From Qipengyuania marincola (lineage in GTDB: Bacteria; Pseudomonadota; Alphaproteobacteria; Sphingomonadales; Sphingomonadaceae): a stretch of DNA of 64,000 nucleotides. The notes under the pieces were generated by a model. That model made no database searches. It worked only from the letters and a program-made list of their open reading frames with translations, and was not told the DNA's origin. The translations under genes and the position numbers were made by a program. Location: NCBI RefSeq assembly GCF_029688625.1, contig NZ_JARULC010000001.1:868001-932000 (forward strand). The letters run 5' to 3'. Position 1 is the stretch's first letter, and every line of letters starts with the position of its first letter. Below, piece by piece: positions 17,190 through 26,868 of the stretch.

Positions 17190-18590
17190 ATGGCTTCACC
17201 ACAAATCGTCTGGCTGCGGCGCGACTTGCGCATGAAGGACCAGCCCGCGCTCCATGCCGCCGCGCAGTCAGGGCCGGTGATCCCGGTCTATATCCTCGAC
17301 GACGAGCGCGCAGGCGATCGCAAGCTGGGTGGGGCGCATCGCTGGTGGCTGCATCATTCGCTGGAGGACCTCGCGAAAAGCTACGGTCGCCGCAATGCGG
17401 AGATCGTAATGCGCCGGGGCGACAGCGTCTCCGTGCTGCAGGGCATCGCGCAGGAAACCGGCGCGAGCGCGATCCACGCGAACCGTCATTACGAACCCTG
17501 GCACCGCGAGGCCGAGGAAGACCTGCACGATGCGCTGAAGGACAGCGAGTGCGAGCTGGTGCTGCACGATGGCAACTACCTGCTGCCCCCCGGCACGGCG
17601 CGCACCGGCGGCGGCGATCCCTACAAGATCTACACGCCCTTCATGAAGGCGGTGAAGGAGCTGCTGCCCCCGCGCGACGAGCTGCCCGAGCCGGGCACGA
17701 TCTCGCAGCCGTCCGATATGCCGGAGAGCGACGATCTCGCCGACTGGAACTTGCTGCCGACCAAGCCCGACTGGGCAGGGGGTCTGCGCGATTTCTGGAC
17801 CGTGGGCGAAGATGCCGCGCATGAGCGGCTGGGTTGGTGGGCGGATCACGTCGGCGGCTATGACGACGGGCGCAATCTGCCGAGCGAGGATGCGACCTCG
17901 AAAATGTCGCCGCACCTCCACTGGGGCGAAATCTCGCCCGTCACCATCTGGCACCGCATGAAGGACATGCGCTCCGACGGGTGGCAAGTTTACGAGAAGG
18001 AGCTGATCTGGCGCGACTATGCGCAGAACGTGATCTGCCAGTTCCCGAAATACCCCGAAGAAAGCTACCGCGATTACGATGAGCAGACGCTGTGGCGGAA
18101 CCCCAATCGCGGTCACATCATCCAGTCCGAACTGGAGGCGTGGCAACAGGGGCAGACCGGCTATCCGATCGTCGATGCCGGCATGCGCCAGCTATGGCAG
18201 ACCGGCTGGATGCACAACCGCGTCCGCATGATCGCGGCCAGCTTCCTCATCAAACACCTGCTGATCGACTGGCGCCATGGCGAGCGCTGGTTTTGGGACA
18301 CGCTTGTCGATGGCGACTATGCGAGCAACGGCACCAATTGGCAGTGGGTCAGCGGCACAGGCGTCGACAGCAACATGTTCCCGCGCATCATGGCCCCGCT
18401 CAGCCAAAGCGAGAAGTTCGACGCGGCGGAGTATATCCGCGAATACGTGCCGGAGCTTGCCGATCTGGACGACGAGCATATCCACGATCCCGACGACAAG
18501 CATCGGCCGGACGACTACCCGGAGAAGCTGATCGGCCACAAGGAAGCCCGCGAGCGCGCGCTGCAGGCTTATCGGGACAGCAAATCATAG
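17190..18590 (+). CDS. phrB: deoxyribodipyrimidine photolyase (class I)
   Basis: Light-driven repair of cyclobutane pyrimidine dimers. 466 residues: an N-terminal antenna domain (IVWLRRDLRMKDQPAL) and a C-terminal FAD domain with LHWGEISP, GYPIVDAGMRQLWQTGWMHN, RMIAASFLIKHLLIDWR and DYASNGTNWQW, all typical for class I CPD photolyases. The ATG follows AAAAGGGGATTTC. It precedes a cyclopropane synthase-like gene, from which it is separated by about 40 bp holding a small hairpin. Confidence 0.93.
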   Translation: MASPQIVWLRRDLRMKDQPALHAAAQSGPVIPVYILDDERAGDRKLGGAHRWWLHHSLEDLAKSYGRRNAEIVMRRGDSVSVLQGIAQETGASAIHANRHYEPWHREAEEDLHDALKDSECELVLHDGNYLLPPGTARTGGGDPYKIYTPFMKAVKELLPPRDELPEPGTISQPSDMPESDDLADWNLLPTKPDWAGGLRDFWTVGEDAAHERLGWWADHVGGYDDGRNLPSEDATSKMSPHLHWGEISPVTIWHRMKDMRSDGWQVYEKELIWRDYAQNVICQFPKYPEESYRDYDEQTLWRNPNRGHIIQSELEAWQQGQTGYPIVDAGMRQLWQTGWMHNRVRMIAASFLIKHLLIDWRHGERWFWDTLVDGDYASNGTNWQWVSGTGVDSNMFPRIMAPLSQSEKFDAAEYIREYVPELADLDDEHIHDPDDKHRPDDYPEKLIGHKEARERALQAYRDSKS

Positions 18591-18600
18591 ACGCTTGAGG

Positions 18601-18620
18601 ATGGCGCCGCTCCGCGCCAT
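18601..18620. repeat. short hairpin between photolyase and cyclopropane synthase-like genes
   Basis: ATGGCGC and GCGCCAT pair perfectly around a six-base loop just after the photolyase stop. No T-tract follows, so it may attenuate or stabilise the transcript rather than terminate it. Confidence 0.3.
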
Positions 18621-18631
18621 AGCCACGCGCA

Positions 18632-19882
18632 ATGGACATGCAGACCACACTTCGCGGACGAAGCCTGACCGAGGGGGCGCAGCGCTTTGCAAGGCGGCCC
18701 GGCGTGTTCGCTCGGATGTTCGTACCGGGGGTCGAGAAGATCCTCGACCGGATCGATCAAGCGCTGATTTCCGGCACGATCCACGGCACGCTGCCCGACG
18801 GCACGCCGCGCACGCTCGGCGGCCGCGCGCCGGGGTTCGAATGTACGGTTGAGCTGCGGAGCTATAACGCGCTGCTGCGGCTCGCGAGCAATGGTTCGGT
18901 CGGCTGGTATCAGGCATGGGAAGCAGGCGAATGGTGGAGCCCCGATCCCGTGCCGCTGTTCGCGCTGTTCATGCAGCATGCGACGCGGCTGGGCGATACG
19001 GCACGCGCGAAGGGTCCGTTCCGCCATGCGCTGAAGCTGGCGCATCTCTTCAATCGCAACACACATGAGGGCGCGCAGAAGAATATCAGCGCGCATTACG
19101 ACCTCGGCAATGATTTCTACGAGGCATGGCTCGATCCGACGATGAGCTATTCCTCCGGGCTCGACGTCACGGCGGACGGGCTGGAAGCGGCACAGAAGCG
19201 CAAGTGGGACGCGCTGGCGTCACGCACCGGCGATGCCGCCACGGTGCTTGAGATCGGCTGCGGCTGGGGCGCGCTGGCGGACGATCTGGCGCGGCGAGGC
19301 AGTGACGTCACCGCCATCAGCCTTTCGGGCGAGCAGCTCGACTGGGCGAGGGCACGCCACAGTGACGCCATCCACTTCCGCAAGCAGGATTATCGCGACA
19401 CGGCCGGCAGCTATGATGCCATCGTGTCGGTCGAGATGGTCGAGGCGCTGGGCCGCGAATACTGGCCGACGTTCATGGATTGCATCGCGCGCAACCTGAA
19501 ACCGGGCGGACGCGCGGCGATCCAGTACATCTCCATCGACGACGATATCTTCGAGGATTACGCGGCCAGCGCCGACTTCATCCAGGCTTATATCTTTCCC
19601 GGTGGCTTGCTCATCCGGACCAGCGAATTCCGCAAACTGGCCGAAGAGCGCGGACTTGTTTGGAAGGATCAGCACGATTTTGGCCTCGACTATGCGGAAA
19701 CGCTGCGGGCCTGGCGGCAAAATTTCGACGCCGCCGCGCGCGAGGAACGGTTGCCAGCGGGCTTCGACGAGGGTTTCTGCGATCTCTGGCGCTATTACCT
19801 GATGTATTGCGAAGGCGGGTTCCGTGGCGGCGGGATCGATGTGCACCAGGTCACTCTGGTGAATGAAGGAGACTTAGGATGA
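18632..19882 (+). CDS. cyclopropane-fatty-acyl-phospholipid synthase family methyltransferase
   Basis: 416 residues. The family transfers a methylene group from S-adenosylmethionine to unsaturated acyl chains of membrane lipids. The protein shows the CFA pattern: QKNISAHYDLGNDFYEAWLD, MSYSSG, VLEIGCGWGALA (SAM site), SVEMVEALGREYW (catalytic region) and FIQAYIFPGG with a C-terminal WRYYLMYCEGGF. A short N-terminal domain of about 100 residues precedes the catalytic part, as usual. Its last bases overlap the next gene by 4 bp (ATGA). Confidence 0.9.
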   Translation: MDMQTTLRGRSLTEGAQRFARRPGVFARMFVPGVEKILDRIDQALISGTIHGTLPDGTPRTLGGRAPGFECTVELRSYNALLRLASNGSVGWYQAWEAGEWWSPDPVPLFALFMQHATRLGDTARAKGPFRHALKLAHLFNRNTHEGAQKNISAHYDLGNDFYEAWLDPTMSYSSGLDVTADGLEAAQKRKWDALASRTGDAATVLEIGCGWGALADDLARRGSDVTAISLSGEQLDWARARHSDAIHFRKQDYRDTAGSYDAIVSVEMVEALGREYWPTFMDCIARNLKPGGRAAIQYISIDDDIFEDYAASADFIQAYIFPGGLLIRTSEFRKLAEERGLVWKDQHDFGLDYAETLRAWRQNFDAAAREERLPAGFDEGFCDLWRYYLMYCEGGFRGGGIDVHQVTLVNEGDLG

Positions 19883-21066
19883 GGGCATTTCTTGCATCGA
19901 CCCTGGCCATTGCCTTAGCAGGCTGTGCGACGGCCTATGAAAACACGCCCGTGGCGGCAGCGCCAGCGGTCACGCAAAGCATGCCCGAACGAATGGCGAG
20001 CATGGACCCCGGCGATTCCATCTTGTTCTGGGACGACGCGCGGCGCTCTGCTGCGTTTCGCGATATGGAGTCGCTCTTTCCCGGTCTCGAAGTCGCCGCC
20101 GCTGCCGATCCGCGGGACTTGCGCCGTGGTCCGCCTCTGTCCCGCGATGTCCAAGTGGCAATCCGCGAGTTCATGACCGAAACCGAAGCCGCCGGTGTAA
20201 TGGTGCTCGACGATGGCACCGTGCGGTTCGAGGAATATGGGCTCGGCCTCATGCCCGCCGACCGGTGGACCAGCTTTTCTGTGGCCAAAAGCTTCACCTC
20301 CACGCTGCTTGGCGCGGCAATTGCCGATGGCGCGATCGACAGCGTTGATACGCCCGTGACCGAAATCATTCCCGCGCTTGCCGGCACCGCCTATGATGGC
20401 GTTACCGTCGGGCAGGTTGCGAGCATGACGTCCGGAGTAGCGTGGAATGAGGATTACACCGACCCGAACAGCGATGTCGCCCGGATGTTATCGGTCACCC
20501 CGGTCGCGGGAGAATCGCAGGCGGTGACCTATGCAAAAACCCTTTCTCGAGAGGCACCGGCAGGCGAGAAGTGGGTCTACAAGACGCTTGAGACCAACCT
20601 CCTTGGCCTGATCGTCGAGGAAGCTACCGGCAAATCGCTCGCCGCCTATGCGGCGGAGAAGATCGTCGAGCCTGCCGGGTTCGAGGGCGGGCTCTTCTGG
20701 ATGCAGGACCTCACCGGCGGCAATATTGGCGGCTGTTGCCTGTCGCTGCGCCTCGCGGATTATGCGCGCATGGGCCAGTTTGCGCTCGAAGGCGGCAAGG
20801 GGGTCGTTCCGGAAAACTGGTTTGCCACCGCAGGATCGCCGCTGGTCGATTTCGGCGCCAGTGCACCGGGCTTCGGCTATGGCTATCAGTGGTGGACTTA
20901 CCCCGGCGCTTATGGCGCGCAGGGGATCTTCGGACAGGCGATTACTATCGTTCCCGAGAGCGACCTCGTCGTGGCGGTCATCAGCAACTGGCCTACCGCC
21001 ACAAGCACGGCCAACCGAAACGCCTTTCGCGATATGGTGGGCAAGATCGCAGCCGATCTCGATTGA
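19879..21066 (+). CDS. class C beta-lactamase-like serine hydrolase, lipoprotein
   Basis: 395 residues beginning with a lipoprotein signal (MRAFLASTLAIALAGC, Cys16). SFSVAKSFTSTLLG contains the catalytic Ser134-x-x-Lys137 of the beta-lactamase/D-aminopeptidase/esterase EstB superfamily. VGQVASMTSGVAWNEDY and KWVYKTLETNLLGLIVEEATG follow in usual order. Members include esterases and D-peptidases; a true beta-lactamase role is not supported. It is translationally coupled to the cyclopropane synthase-like gene. Confidence 0.88.
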   Translation: MRAFLASTLAIALAGCATAYENTPVAAAPAVTQSMPERMASMDPGDSILFWDDARRSAAFRDMESLFPGLEVAAAADPRDLRRGPPLSRDVQVAIREFMTETEAAGVMVLDDGTVRFEEYGLGLMPADRWTSFSVAKSFTSTLLGAAIADGAIDSVDTPVTEIIPALAGTAYDGVTVGQVASMTSGVAWNEDYTDPNSDVARMLSVTPVAGESQAVTYAKTLSREAPAGEKWVYKTLETNLLGLIVEEATGKSLAAYAAEKIVEPAGFEGGLFWMQDLTGGNIGGCCLSLRLADYARMGQFALEGGKGVVPENWFATAGSPLVDFGASAPGFGYGYQWWTYPGAYGAQGIFGQAITIVPESDLVVAVISNWPTATSTANRNAFRDMVGKIAADLD

Positions 21067-21073
21067 ACGCAGT

Positions 21074-21104
21074 GGTGGCGGCGACCGCTAGCGGCACCGC
21101 CACC
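21074..21104. terminator. nested inverted repeat after the serine hydrolase gene
   Basis: GGTGGCGG (21074-21081) pairs with CCGCCACC (21097-21104), and CCGCTAGCGG between them is itself a palindrome, giving a tall stem or cruciform 8 bp after the stop codon. No T-tract follows. A terminator or transcript-stabilising hairpin is likely because the next gene is convergent. Confidence 0.45.
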
Positions 21105-21208
21105 GGCAACGAGCACTCGGGACACGGTTCAGGCCGGGCCCTGAGGCCGCTGCCAAAGCGTTCGGTGTCGTTGCCTGTCTGCGTGAATAGGATGGGGTAC
21201 AATCCCGC

Positions 21209-21556
21209 TCAGTAAGAGCGGTAGTTACCCGCGCCGGTGTAGCGACCGATGATGTTGTCATGCACGATCGGCGACAGCAGCTCGTTGAAAGCGCAGCCGA
21301 CCATGCAGTTTTCCCACCAGACGACCTGCGCCTGGAGCGATTCCAGACCGGGCAGGGTGAGCCAGCACATCTGGCCCTCGTGCATGCGGTTGAGCGCTGC
21401 GGCGGAAAATCCCGAAATCGAAAGATCGTGTACCACGGTCTGGAAAGCGCGTCCGCCCGACGCACGAAGCTGGCCCGGGATGGTGAGCTTGGTCCGCGGT
21501 GCGCAGCGATCTTCCTGCGCGGCGACAAGATAGCGATCCTGTGTCTGGTAGGTCAT
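21209..21556 (-). CDS. PilZ-domain protein (putative c-di-GMP receptor)
   Basis: 115 residues, essentially one PilZ domain. RCAPR gives the RxxxR motif and DLSISG the DxSxxG motif that together bind cyclic di-GMP; the rest (TLPGLESLQAQVVWWENCMVGCAF) matches the PilZ beta-barrel. It probably links c-di-GMP levels to motility or surface polysaccharide; no partner gene adjoins. The ATG at 21556 follows GGAAGG; an upstream TTG is less likely. Confidence 0.88.
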   Translation of the reverse strand: MTYQTQDRYLVAAQEDRCAPRTKLTIPGQLRASGGRAFQTVVHDLSISGFSAAALNRMHEGQMCWLTLPGLESLQAQVVWWENCMVGCAFNELLSPIVHDNIIGRYTGAGNYRSY

Positions 21557-21669
21557 ATGACGCCCTTCCAATTCGAGTTTCCGGCGGTTTCGAGGCCGCT
21601 CGCGCCCGTGAATACTTAAGCCGAATCTCGGCCTTTCAGGTTACCAAACGGTAAACCGGTCGGGTTAAT

Positions 21670-22383
21670 TCACTCTTCCACCCGCTCTCGGTGGAAGCCC
21701 TCGAAATCGTTAACAAGCAGCTCGACTATGCGGCTGCCAACCGTTTCGGGTGGTTTGACGGTCTGCGGGTCTTCGCCGGGATAGGCTTTTGCACGCATTG
21801 CCGTGCGAGTCGCACCCGGATCGATCAGCGCGACCCGAACCTTCGACACTTTCTCAACCTCGGCCGCATAGCATTCGAGAAGGTTGTCGAAAGCAGCCTT
21901 GGTTGATCCGTAGGCCGACCAATAGGCGCGAGGGGTCTCGCCGACGCTGCTTGTCAGGCCGAAAACCCGCCCCGCATCGGCACGCTTGAGCAGCGGATCG
22001 AAATTGGCAAGCAATGCCTGAGTCGCCAGCACGTTGACTGTTATCGCCTGACTGAACTGCTTGCCGTCGATCTGAGTAACTGGCGTGAGAGTCGGCAGGT
22101 AAGCTGCTGAAACAACCAGCGCATCGAGCTTGTCCCATCGTCCGGCAACGGCCGATGCCAGGCGTGCGATGCCGTCGCTTTCAGCAAGGTCGACTGGCGC
22201 GATAGTAGACTGCCCGCCAGCCTCGTGAATGGCATCCTCGACCTGTTCCAGCCCACGGACATCGCGTGCGGTCAGGACGACATGCGCGCCCGCCTTCGCA
22301 AGGGCCTGAGCCGTCGCGGCGCCGATACCCTTGCTGGCCCCGGTTACGAGCGCAAGCCGGCCGTCGAGCGGCATGTCGCTCAT
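21670..22383 (-). CDS. short-chain dehydrogenase/reductase
   Basis: 237 residues. ALVTGASKGIGAATA is the nucleotide-binding motif, SSVGETP holds the catalytic Ser and YWSAYGSTKAAF supplies Tyr-x-x-x-Lys, so it is a complete classical SDR. The substrate cannot be inferred. The start ATG overlaps the purF stop (ATGA), so it is the downstream partner of purF in one transcript. Confidence 0.88.
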   Translation of the reverse strand: MSDMPLDGRLALVTGASKGIGAATAQALAKAGAHVVLTARDVRGLEQVEDAIHEAGGQSTIAPVDLAESDGIARLASAVAGRWDKLDALVVSAAYLPTLTPVTQIDGKQFSQAITVNVLATQALLANFDPLLKRADAGRVFGLTSSVGETPRAYWSAYGSTKAAFDNLLECYAAEVEKVSKVRVALIDPGATRTAMRAKAYPGEDPQTVKPPETVGSRIVELLVNDFEGFHRERVEE

Positions 22384-23852
22384 TCGGCAGCCTCGACGGG
22401 GAGCGCAAGCTGGCCTTGTTTTTCCTCGCGGCGGACAAGGTCGGTCAGCGAAGTCGGATAATCGCCCGTGAAGCAGGCATCGCAGAATTGCGGGCAGGTG
22501 CTGTTGCGCGGCTTTTCGCCAACCGCGCGATAGAGTCCGTCGATGGAGACGAAGGCGAGGCTGTCCGCCCTGATGAATTCGCGCATCGGTTCCACATCCA
22601 TGCGGGCGGCCAGCAGCTTGGAGCGTTCGGGCGTGTCGACCCCATAAAAGCAACTGTGCGCAGTCGGCGGGCTGGCAACGCGGAAATGGACTTCGATGGC
22701 GCCGGCATCACGCATCATTTCGACGATCTGGAGTGAGGTCGTGCCGCGCACGATGCTGTCGTCGATCAGGACGATGCGCTTGCCCTCGACCAGGGCGCGA
22801 TTGGCGTTGTGCTTGCGCTTGACGCCCGCATGCCGCGCGCCGTCGCTCGGCTGGATGAAGGTGCGCCCGACATAGTGCGAACGAATTATGCCGAGTTCAA
22901 AGGGGATGCCCGATTCCTGCGCATAGCCGATCGCTGCCGGCACGCCGCTGTCGGGTACGGGGATCACGAGGTCCGCCTCGACCGGCTTTTCTCGCGCCAG
23001 TTCGGCGCCGATCGCCTTGCGCGCTTCATAAATGCTGCGGCCGTCGAACACGGAATCGGGACGACTGAAATAGACATGCTCGAAAATGCAGGGGCGCGGA
23101 GCGTGATTCCCGAACGGATGCAGGGAGTCGATATTGCCGTCGAAATCGACCCGGATGACTTCGCCCGGCTCGACCTGGCGCACGAACTCTGCGCCGACCA
23201 CGTCGAACGCCACGGTCTCGGACGCGAAGACGGTCGCATCGCCGATCCGCCCCATCTGCAGCGGGCGAATGCCGAGCGGGTCGCGGCAGGCGATCATTCC
23301 TTCCGGCGTCATCACGATTAACGCATAGGCACCCTCGAGCAAACGCAGCGCGTCGATCAACCGGTCCATGATCGTGGGATATCGGCTGGTTGCGACCAGG
23401 TGAATGATGACCTCGGTGTCGCTGGTCGACTGGAAGATCGATCCGCGCCGCACGAGATCCTCGCGCAGCATCCCGGCATTCGAGATATTGCCATTGTGCG
23501 CAACGGCAAAGCCTCCGCTCGCAAGATCCGCATAGAGCGGCTGCACGTTGCGCAAACCCGAACCGCCGGTCGTCGAGTAGCGGACGTGTCCCGCGGCCAT
23601 CATGCCGGGCAATTCGGCGATGGCCTCTTGGCTGGAGAAGTTTTCCGCAACATGTCCGATGCCACGGCGAGTAAAGAATTCCGCGCCATCGAAGCTTGTA
23701 ATCCCGGCGGCTTCCTGGCCGCGGTGCTGCAACGCGTGCAGCCCCAGCGCGGTCGCCGCCGCGGCATCGGTCGCATTGACGGCACCGAACACGCCGCACT
23801 CTTCGCGCAGCTTGTCGCCATCCTCGTCGAGAAACGGGTGGGTGAGGTTCAT
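22380..23852 (-). CDS. purF: amidophosphoribosyltransferase
   Basis: Makes 5-phosphoribosylamine from PRPP and glutamine, the first committed step of purine synthesis. 490 residues from ATG 23852. An 18-residue propeptide (MNLTHPFLDEDGDKLREE) precedes the nucleophile Cys19 (CGVFGAVNA), which becomes N-terminal after cleavage. ALQHRGQEAAGI and NGNISNAGMLRE belong to the glutaminase domain, and VLIDDSIVRGTTS is the PRPP-binding loop. The C-terminal Cys pair (CPQFCDACFTGDYP) resembles the 4Fe-4S type found in the Bacillus-like PurF subgroup. It diverges from the lolC gene. Confidence 0.95.
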   Translation of the reverse strand: MNLTHPFLDEDGDKLREECGVFGAVNATDAAAATALGLHALQHRGQEAAGITSFDGAEFFTRRGIGHVAENFSSQEAIAELPGMMAAGHVRYSTTGGSGLRNVQPLYADLASGGFAVAHNGNISNAGMLREDLVRRGSIFQSTSDTEVIIHLVATSRYPTIMDRLIDALRLLEGAYALIVMTPEGMIACRDPLGIRPLQMGRIGDATVFASETVAFDVVGAEFVRQVEPGEVIRVDFDGNIDSLHPFGNHAPRPCIFEHVYFSRPDSVFDGRSIYEARKAIGAELAREKPVEADLVIPVPDSGVPAAIGYAQESGIPFELGIIRSHYVGRTFIQPSDGARHAGVKRKHNANRALVEGKRIVLIDDSIVRGTTSLQIVEMMRDAGAIEVHFRVASPPTAHSCFYGVDTPERSKLLAARMDVEPMREFIRADSLAFVSIDGLYRAVGEKPRNSTCPQFCDACFTGDYPTSLTDLVRREEKQGQLALPVEAAE

Positions 23853-24023
23853 CGAAGGGCCTGTCCGCGCCAGCAATCGGGATGCGCGACCCAATGGCGA
23901 TGTTACGCGACGATTACAAGGGCAGTGCGGCAAGTGGCATAGTGATCGGCCGACAGGATTTCATTGCAGCGACAGCTTCGCCTGCTAAGGCCCGTGGACC
24001 AAACAGGACGTGTAAGGGCCGGC

Positions 24024-25265
24024 TTGATCCTCTCCGCTTTCGAACGAACGATTGCCCGACGCTACTTGCTGCCCGGCAGGAGCGAAGCATTCATTGCGCT
24101 TGTCGCGGGCATTTCCATCACCGTCGTCATGTTGTCGGTCGCCATGCTCGTGATTGTCATGAGCGTGATGAACGGGTTCCGCGCCGAGCTGCTCGACAAG
24201 ATCGTCGGGCTGAACGGCCATGCAATCGTCCAGGCCTATGGCGGTAAGTTGGAGGATTGGGAGTCGATCCTCGAGGAGGTGCGCGAAACCCCCGGCGTTA
24301 CGGCGGCAAGTCCGCTCATCGAGCAGCCCCTGCTGACCAGCTTCAACGGCCGCGTCGAGGCAATACTCGTGCGCGGCAACACTCCGCAGGACATCCGCGA
24401 CCTCGGCAGCAAGGTGGTAAGCGGCAATATCGACGCGCTGCAGCCTGGCGCGAGCAGAGTTGCGATCGGGGTCCGGCTTGCGGAGAACATCGGCGCGCGT
24501 GTCGGAGACACGATCACCATCATCAATCCGCAAGGCCGCTCGACGCCTTTCGGCACTGTGCCGCGCCAGATCGGCTATGAAGTGTCGGCAATTTTCGAAG
24601 TGGGTGTCTACGATTATGATGGCGCCTTCGTGGTCATGCCGATGCAGGATGCGCAGACGCTGCTGCTGCTCGGGGACACGGTGAGCATGATCGAGGTCAC
24701 TGTCGAGGACCCCGATGAAGTCGGCGAAATCCTTGCTCCCGTTCAGCGTGCAGTTCAGGGCAGGGCGGTGGTGGCCGACTGGAAAACGATCAACTCGACC
24801 TTGTTCGAGGCGCTTCAGGTTGAGCGCGTGGCGATGGCTTTCGCATTAAGTTTCATGGTTTTGGTCGCGGCTTTCAATATCCTTTCGAGCCTCGTAATGC
24901 TGGTGCGTGCCAAGACGCGCGATATTGCGATCATGCGGACTATGGGCGCGACCCGCCGCAGCCTGATGAAGATTTTCGTGACAACCGGCTTCACGGTTGG
25001 TGCCATCGGTACGCTTGCCGGGCTGGTGCTCGGTTTCATTGTCCTTACATTCCGCCAGCCCATCGTCACCGGGATCGGTTGGCTGACCGGGGTAGAGCTG
25101 TGGGATCCGCAAGTCCGCTTCTTGACCACATTGCCATCCAAAACTGATCCGGTCGAGGTGGCGCTGATCGTTCTGCTTGCGCTGGTGCTGAGCTTCCTGG
25201 CCACGCTTTATCCTGCGTGGAAGGCTGCCAGCACCGATCCCGTCCAGGTGCTTCGCTATGAATAG
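24024..25265 (+). CDS. lipoprotein-releasing ABC transporter permease, LolC/E type
   Basis: 413 residues from a TTG start at 24024 (AAGGG upstream; start [18 protein letters not shown]). This matches the usual beginning of the family; a further TTG at 23964 is possible. Architecture: first membrane helix (about 25-45), a large periplasmic MacB-type domain, then three helices at the C-terminus ([52 protein letters not shown]). It releases outer-membrane lipoproteins from the inner membrane for LolA. Only one permease gene adjoins lolD, so a homodimer (LolF-like) may operate. Confidence 0.9.
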   Translation: MILSAFERTIARRYLLPGRSEAFIALVAGISITVVMLSVAMLVIVMSVMNGFRAELLDKIVGLNGHAIVQAYGGKLEDWESILEEVRETPGVTAASPLIEQPLLTSFNGRVEAILVRGNTPQDIRDLGSKVVSGNIDALQPGASRVAIGVRLAENIGARVGDTITIINPQGRSTPFGTVPRQIGYEVSAIFEVGVYDYDGAFVVMPMQDAQTLLLLGDTVSMIEVTVEDPDEVGEILAPVQRAVQGRAVVADWKTINSTLFEALQVERVAMAFALSFMVLVAAFNILSSLVMLVRAKTRDIAIMRTMGATRRSLMKIFVTTGFTVGAIGTLAGLVLGFIVLTFRQPIVTGIGWLTGVELWDPQVRFLTTLPSKTDPVEVALIVLLALVLSFLATLYPAWKAASTDPVQVLRYE

Positions 25266-25944
25266 CGGTGGCGTGCGACCGGTGGTGGAACTGAAGCAGC
25301 TCACGCGCAGCTTCGAGCAGGGTGGGGAGCGGATTGACGTCCTGCGCGGCGTCGATCTGGCCGTGCAACCGGGCGAGATCGTAGCCTTGCTCGGACCCTC
25401 CGGCTCAGGCAAGTCGACGCTCTTGCAAGCAGTCGGCCTGCTGGAAGGTGGATTTGGCGGCGAAATCTTCATCGCTGGAGAATCTGCGGAGAAATCCGAT
25501 TCCCATGCCCGGACTCTTCTGCGGCGCGAGCACCTCGGTTTCGTTTACCAATTCCACCATTTGCTGCCCGATTTCGACGCAGTCGAGAACGTGGTTCTGC
25601 CGCAACTCGTATCGGGAAAACCACGCGAGGAAGCCGAACATCGTGCCCGGCAGTTGCTGACCTCCCTCGGGCTCGGCCATCGGCTGGACCACCGACCGAG
25701 CCAGTTGTCGGGGGGCGAGCAGCAACGCGTGGCTGTCGCACGCGGGCTTGCCAACCGGCCAAAGCTGGTGCTCGCCGACGAGCCCACCGGCAATCTTGAC
25801 GAACACACCAGCGACCGTGTGCTGGAGCAATTCCTTGCCCTGGTCCGAGGTGAGGGCAGTGCCGCCCTGATCGCGACACATAACGAGCGGTTAGCCGCGC
25901 GCATGGATCGGGTCGTACGCCTGCACGAAGGGCTGCTCGAGTAG
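25258..25944 (+). CDS. lolD: lipoprotein-releasing ABC transporter ATPase
   Basis: 228-residue ATPase with Walker [11 protein letters not shown]-loop [11 protein letters not shown], signature [16 protein letters not shown], Walker [13 protein letters not shown] and a switch His in IATHNERL. The sequence [14 protein letters not shown] is typical of LolD. It overlaps the permease gene by 8 bp and supplies the energy for lipoprotein release. Confidence 0.93.
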   Translation: MNSGGVRPVVELKQLTRSFEQGGERIDVLRGVDLAVQPGEIVALLGPSGSGKSTLLQAVGLLEGGFGGEIFIAGESAEKSDSHARTLLRREHLGFVYQFHHLLPDFDAVENVVLPQLVSGKPREEAEHRARQLLTSLGLGHRLDHRPSQLSGGEQQRVAVARGLANRPKLVLADEPTGNLDEHTSDRVLEQFLALVRGEGSAALIATHNERLAARMDRVVRLHEGLLE

Positions 25945-25990
25945 GACCCGAAGGGCCGCTGGCGAGTTTGGTCATTAAAGGAGATTTTGC

Positions 25991-26269
25991 ATGACCGACC
26001 ACCCCAGCACCTACCGCGCCGAAGATACCCATCGCCCGGGCATCCAGTGGGACGATCGCGCGAGCCTGCACCGAGAAGGTGATGGCGACGGAGTGCTCGA
26101 CGGTGCGAAGGGGCTGCGTCAGGGCACATTCGCCGACCTCATCCGCCACATCATGCTTATGAGCCCCGACGAGCGCAGCGAATATTACATCGAGAAGCTG
26201 GGTGATCGTGAATACCATGCGGAAGAAATCGCCATGCTCGCAGCGCGCGATGATTTCCCGCGTTCTTAG
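25991..26269 (+). CDS. hypothetical protein, 92 residues
   Basis: Not recognised. A soluble, charged protein without signal peptide or membrane helix. The second half (GTFADLIRHIMLMSPDERSE, then EKLGDREYHAEEIAML) is predicted helical. A strong ribosome binding site (AAAGGAGA, 7 bp upstream) supports expression. It follows lolD by about 45 bp in the same direction. Confidence 0.7.
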   Translation: MTDHPSTYRAEDTHRPGIQWDDRASLHREGDGDGVLDGAKGLRQGTFADLIRHIMLMSPDERSEYYIEKLGDREYHAEEIAMLAARDDFPRS

Positions 26270-26351
26270 CGGGCGGTCACGCTCTCGTCGAAGCGCCGCA
26301 TACGGTTCGGCAAAGATGTGACAGGTTTCTCCCGAGAGGGGAAATGCTACC

Positions 26352-26861
26352 ATGCTTACGTCCGCCGCAGCCGCGCTGCTGATCGCCCAAGTCAACATTC
26401 CCGCCACGCCACCACCGCAGCCATCATGCGAAACAGAGGCGCATTCCGCTTTCGATTTCTGGGTCGGAGAGTGGGAGGTTTATCCCAAGGGTCGCGAAGA
26501 GAAGGTCGCCGATAGCCGGATCGAGCGAGTCAGCGCAGGCTGCGCCATCCTCGAAAACTGGATGCCGCTCCAGGGGCCGGAGGGCAAAAGCCTGACCGCT
26601 CTGGACCCGCAGACCGGCCGCTGGCACCAGCTATGGATCGGCGGTCAGCCAGGCCGCGTATTCTTCGACGGCGGTCCGGTCGATGGCGCGATGGTGCTGA
26701 CCGGCTATTGGGGCAAGGATCAGGAGGGCACTCCGCAGCTTGTGCGAATGACATACAGCGTGCAGGAGGACGGCAGCGTGCGCCAGTACGGTCAGGCATC
26801 CTCGGACCATGGCCAAACGTGGCGGGACAGCTTCGACCTTATCTATCGCCGCAAGGATTAA
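26352..26861 (+). CDS. exported DUF1579-like protein
   Basis: 169 residues with a short signal-like start (MLTSAAAALLIAQVNIPA). The body FDFWVGEWEVYPKG, SAGCAILENWMP, GRWHQLWIGG and SSDHGQTWRDSFDLIYRR follows the pattern of the DUF1579/lipocalin-like beta-sheet family found in many proteobacteria; the function is unknown. It precedes the glutathione peroxidase gene by 7 bp, which suggests an operon. Confidence 0.75.
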   Translation: MLTSAAAALLIAQVNIPATPPPQPSCETEAHSAFDFWVGEWEVYPKGREEKVADSRIERVSAGCAILENWMPLQGPEGKSLTALDPQTGRWHQLWIGGQPGRVFFDGGPVDGAMVLTGYWGKDQEGTPQLVRMTYSVQEDGSVRQYGQASSDHGQTWRDSFDLIYRRKD

Positions 26862-26868
26862 CGCCCCC

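Noticed and set aside
19879-21066. Beta-lactamase resistance gene
   Set aside because: Ser-x-x-Lys serine hydrolases of this type are mostly esterases or peptidases; nothing in the sequence points to lactam hydrolysis.
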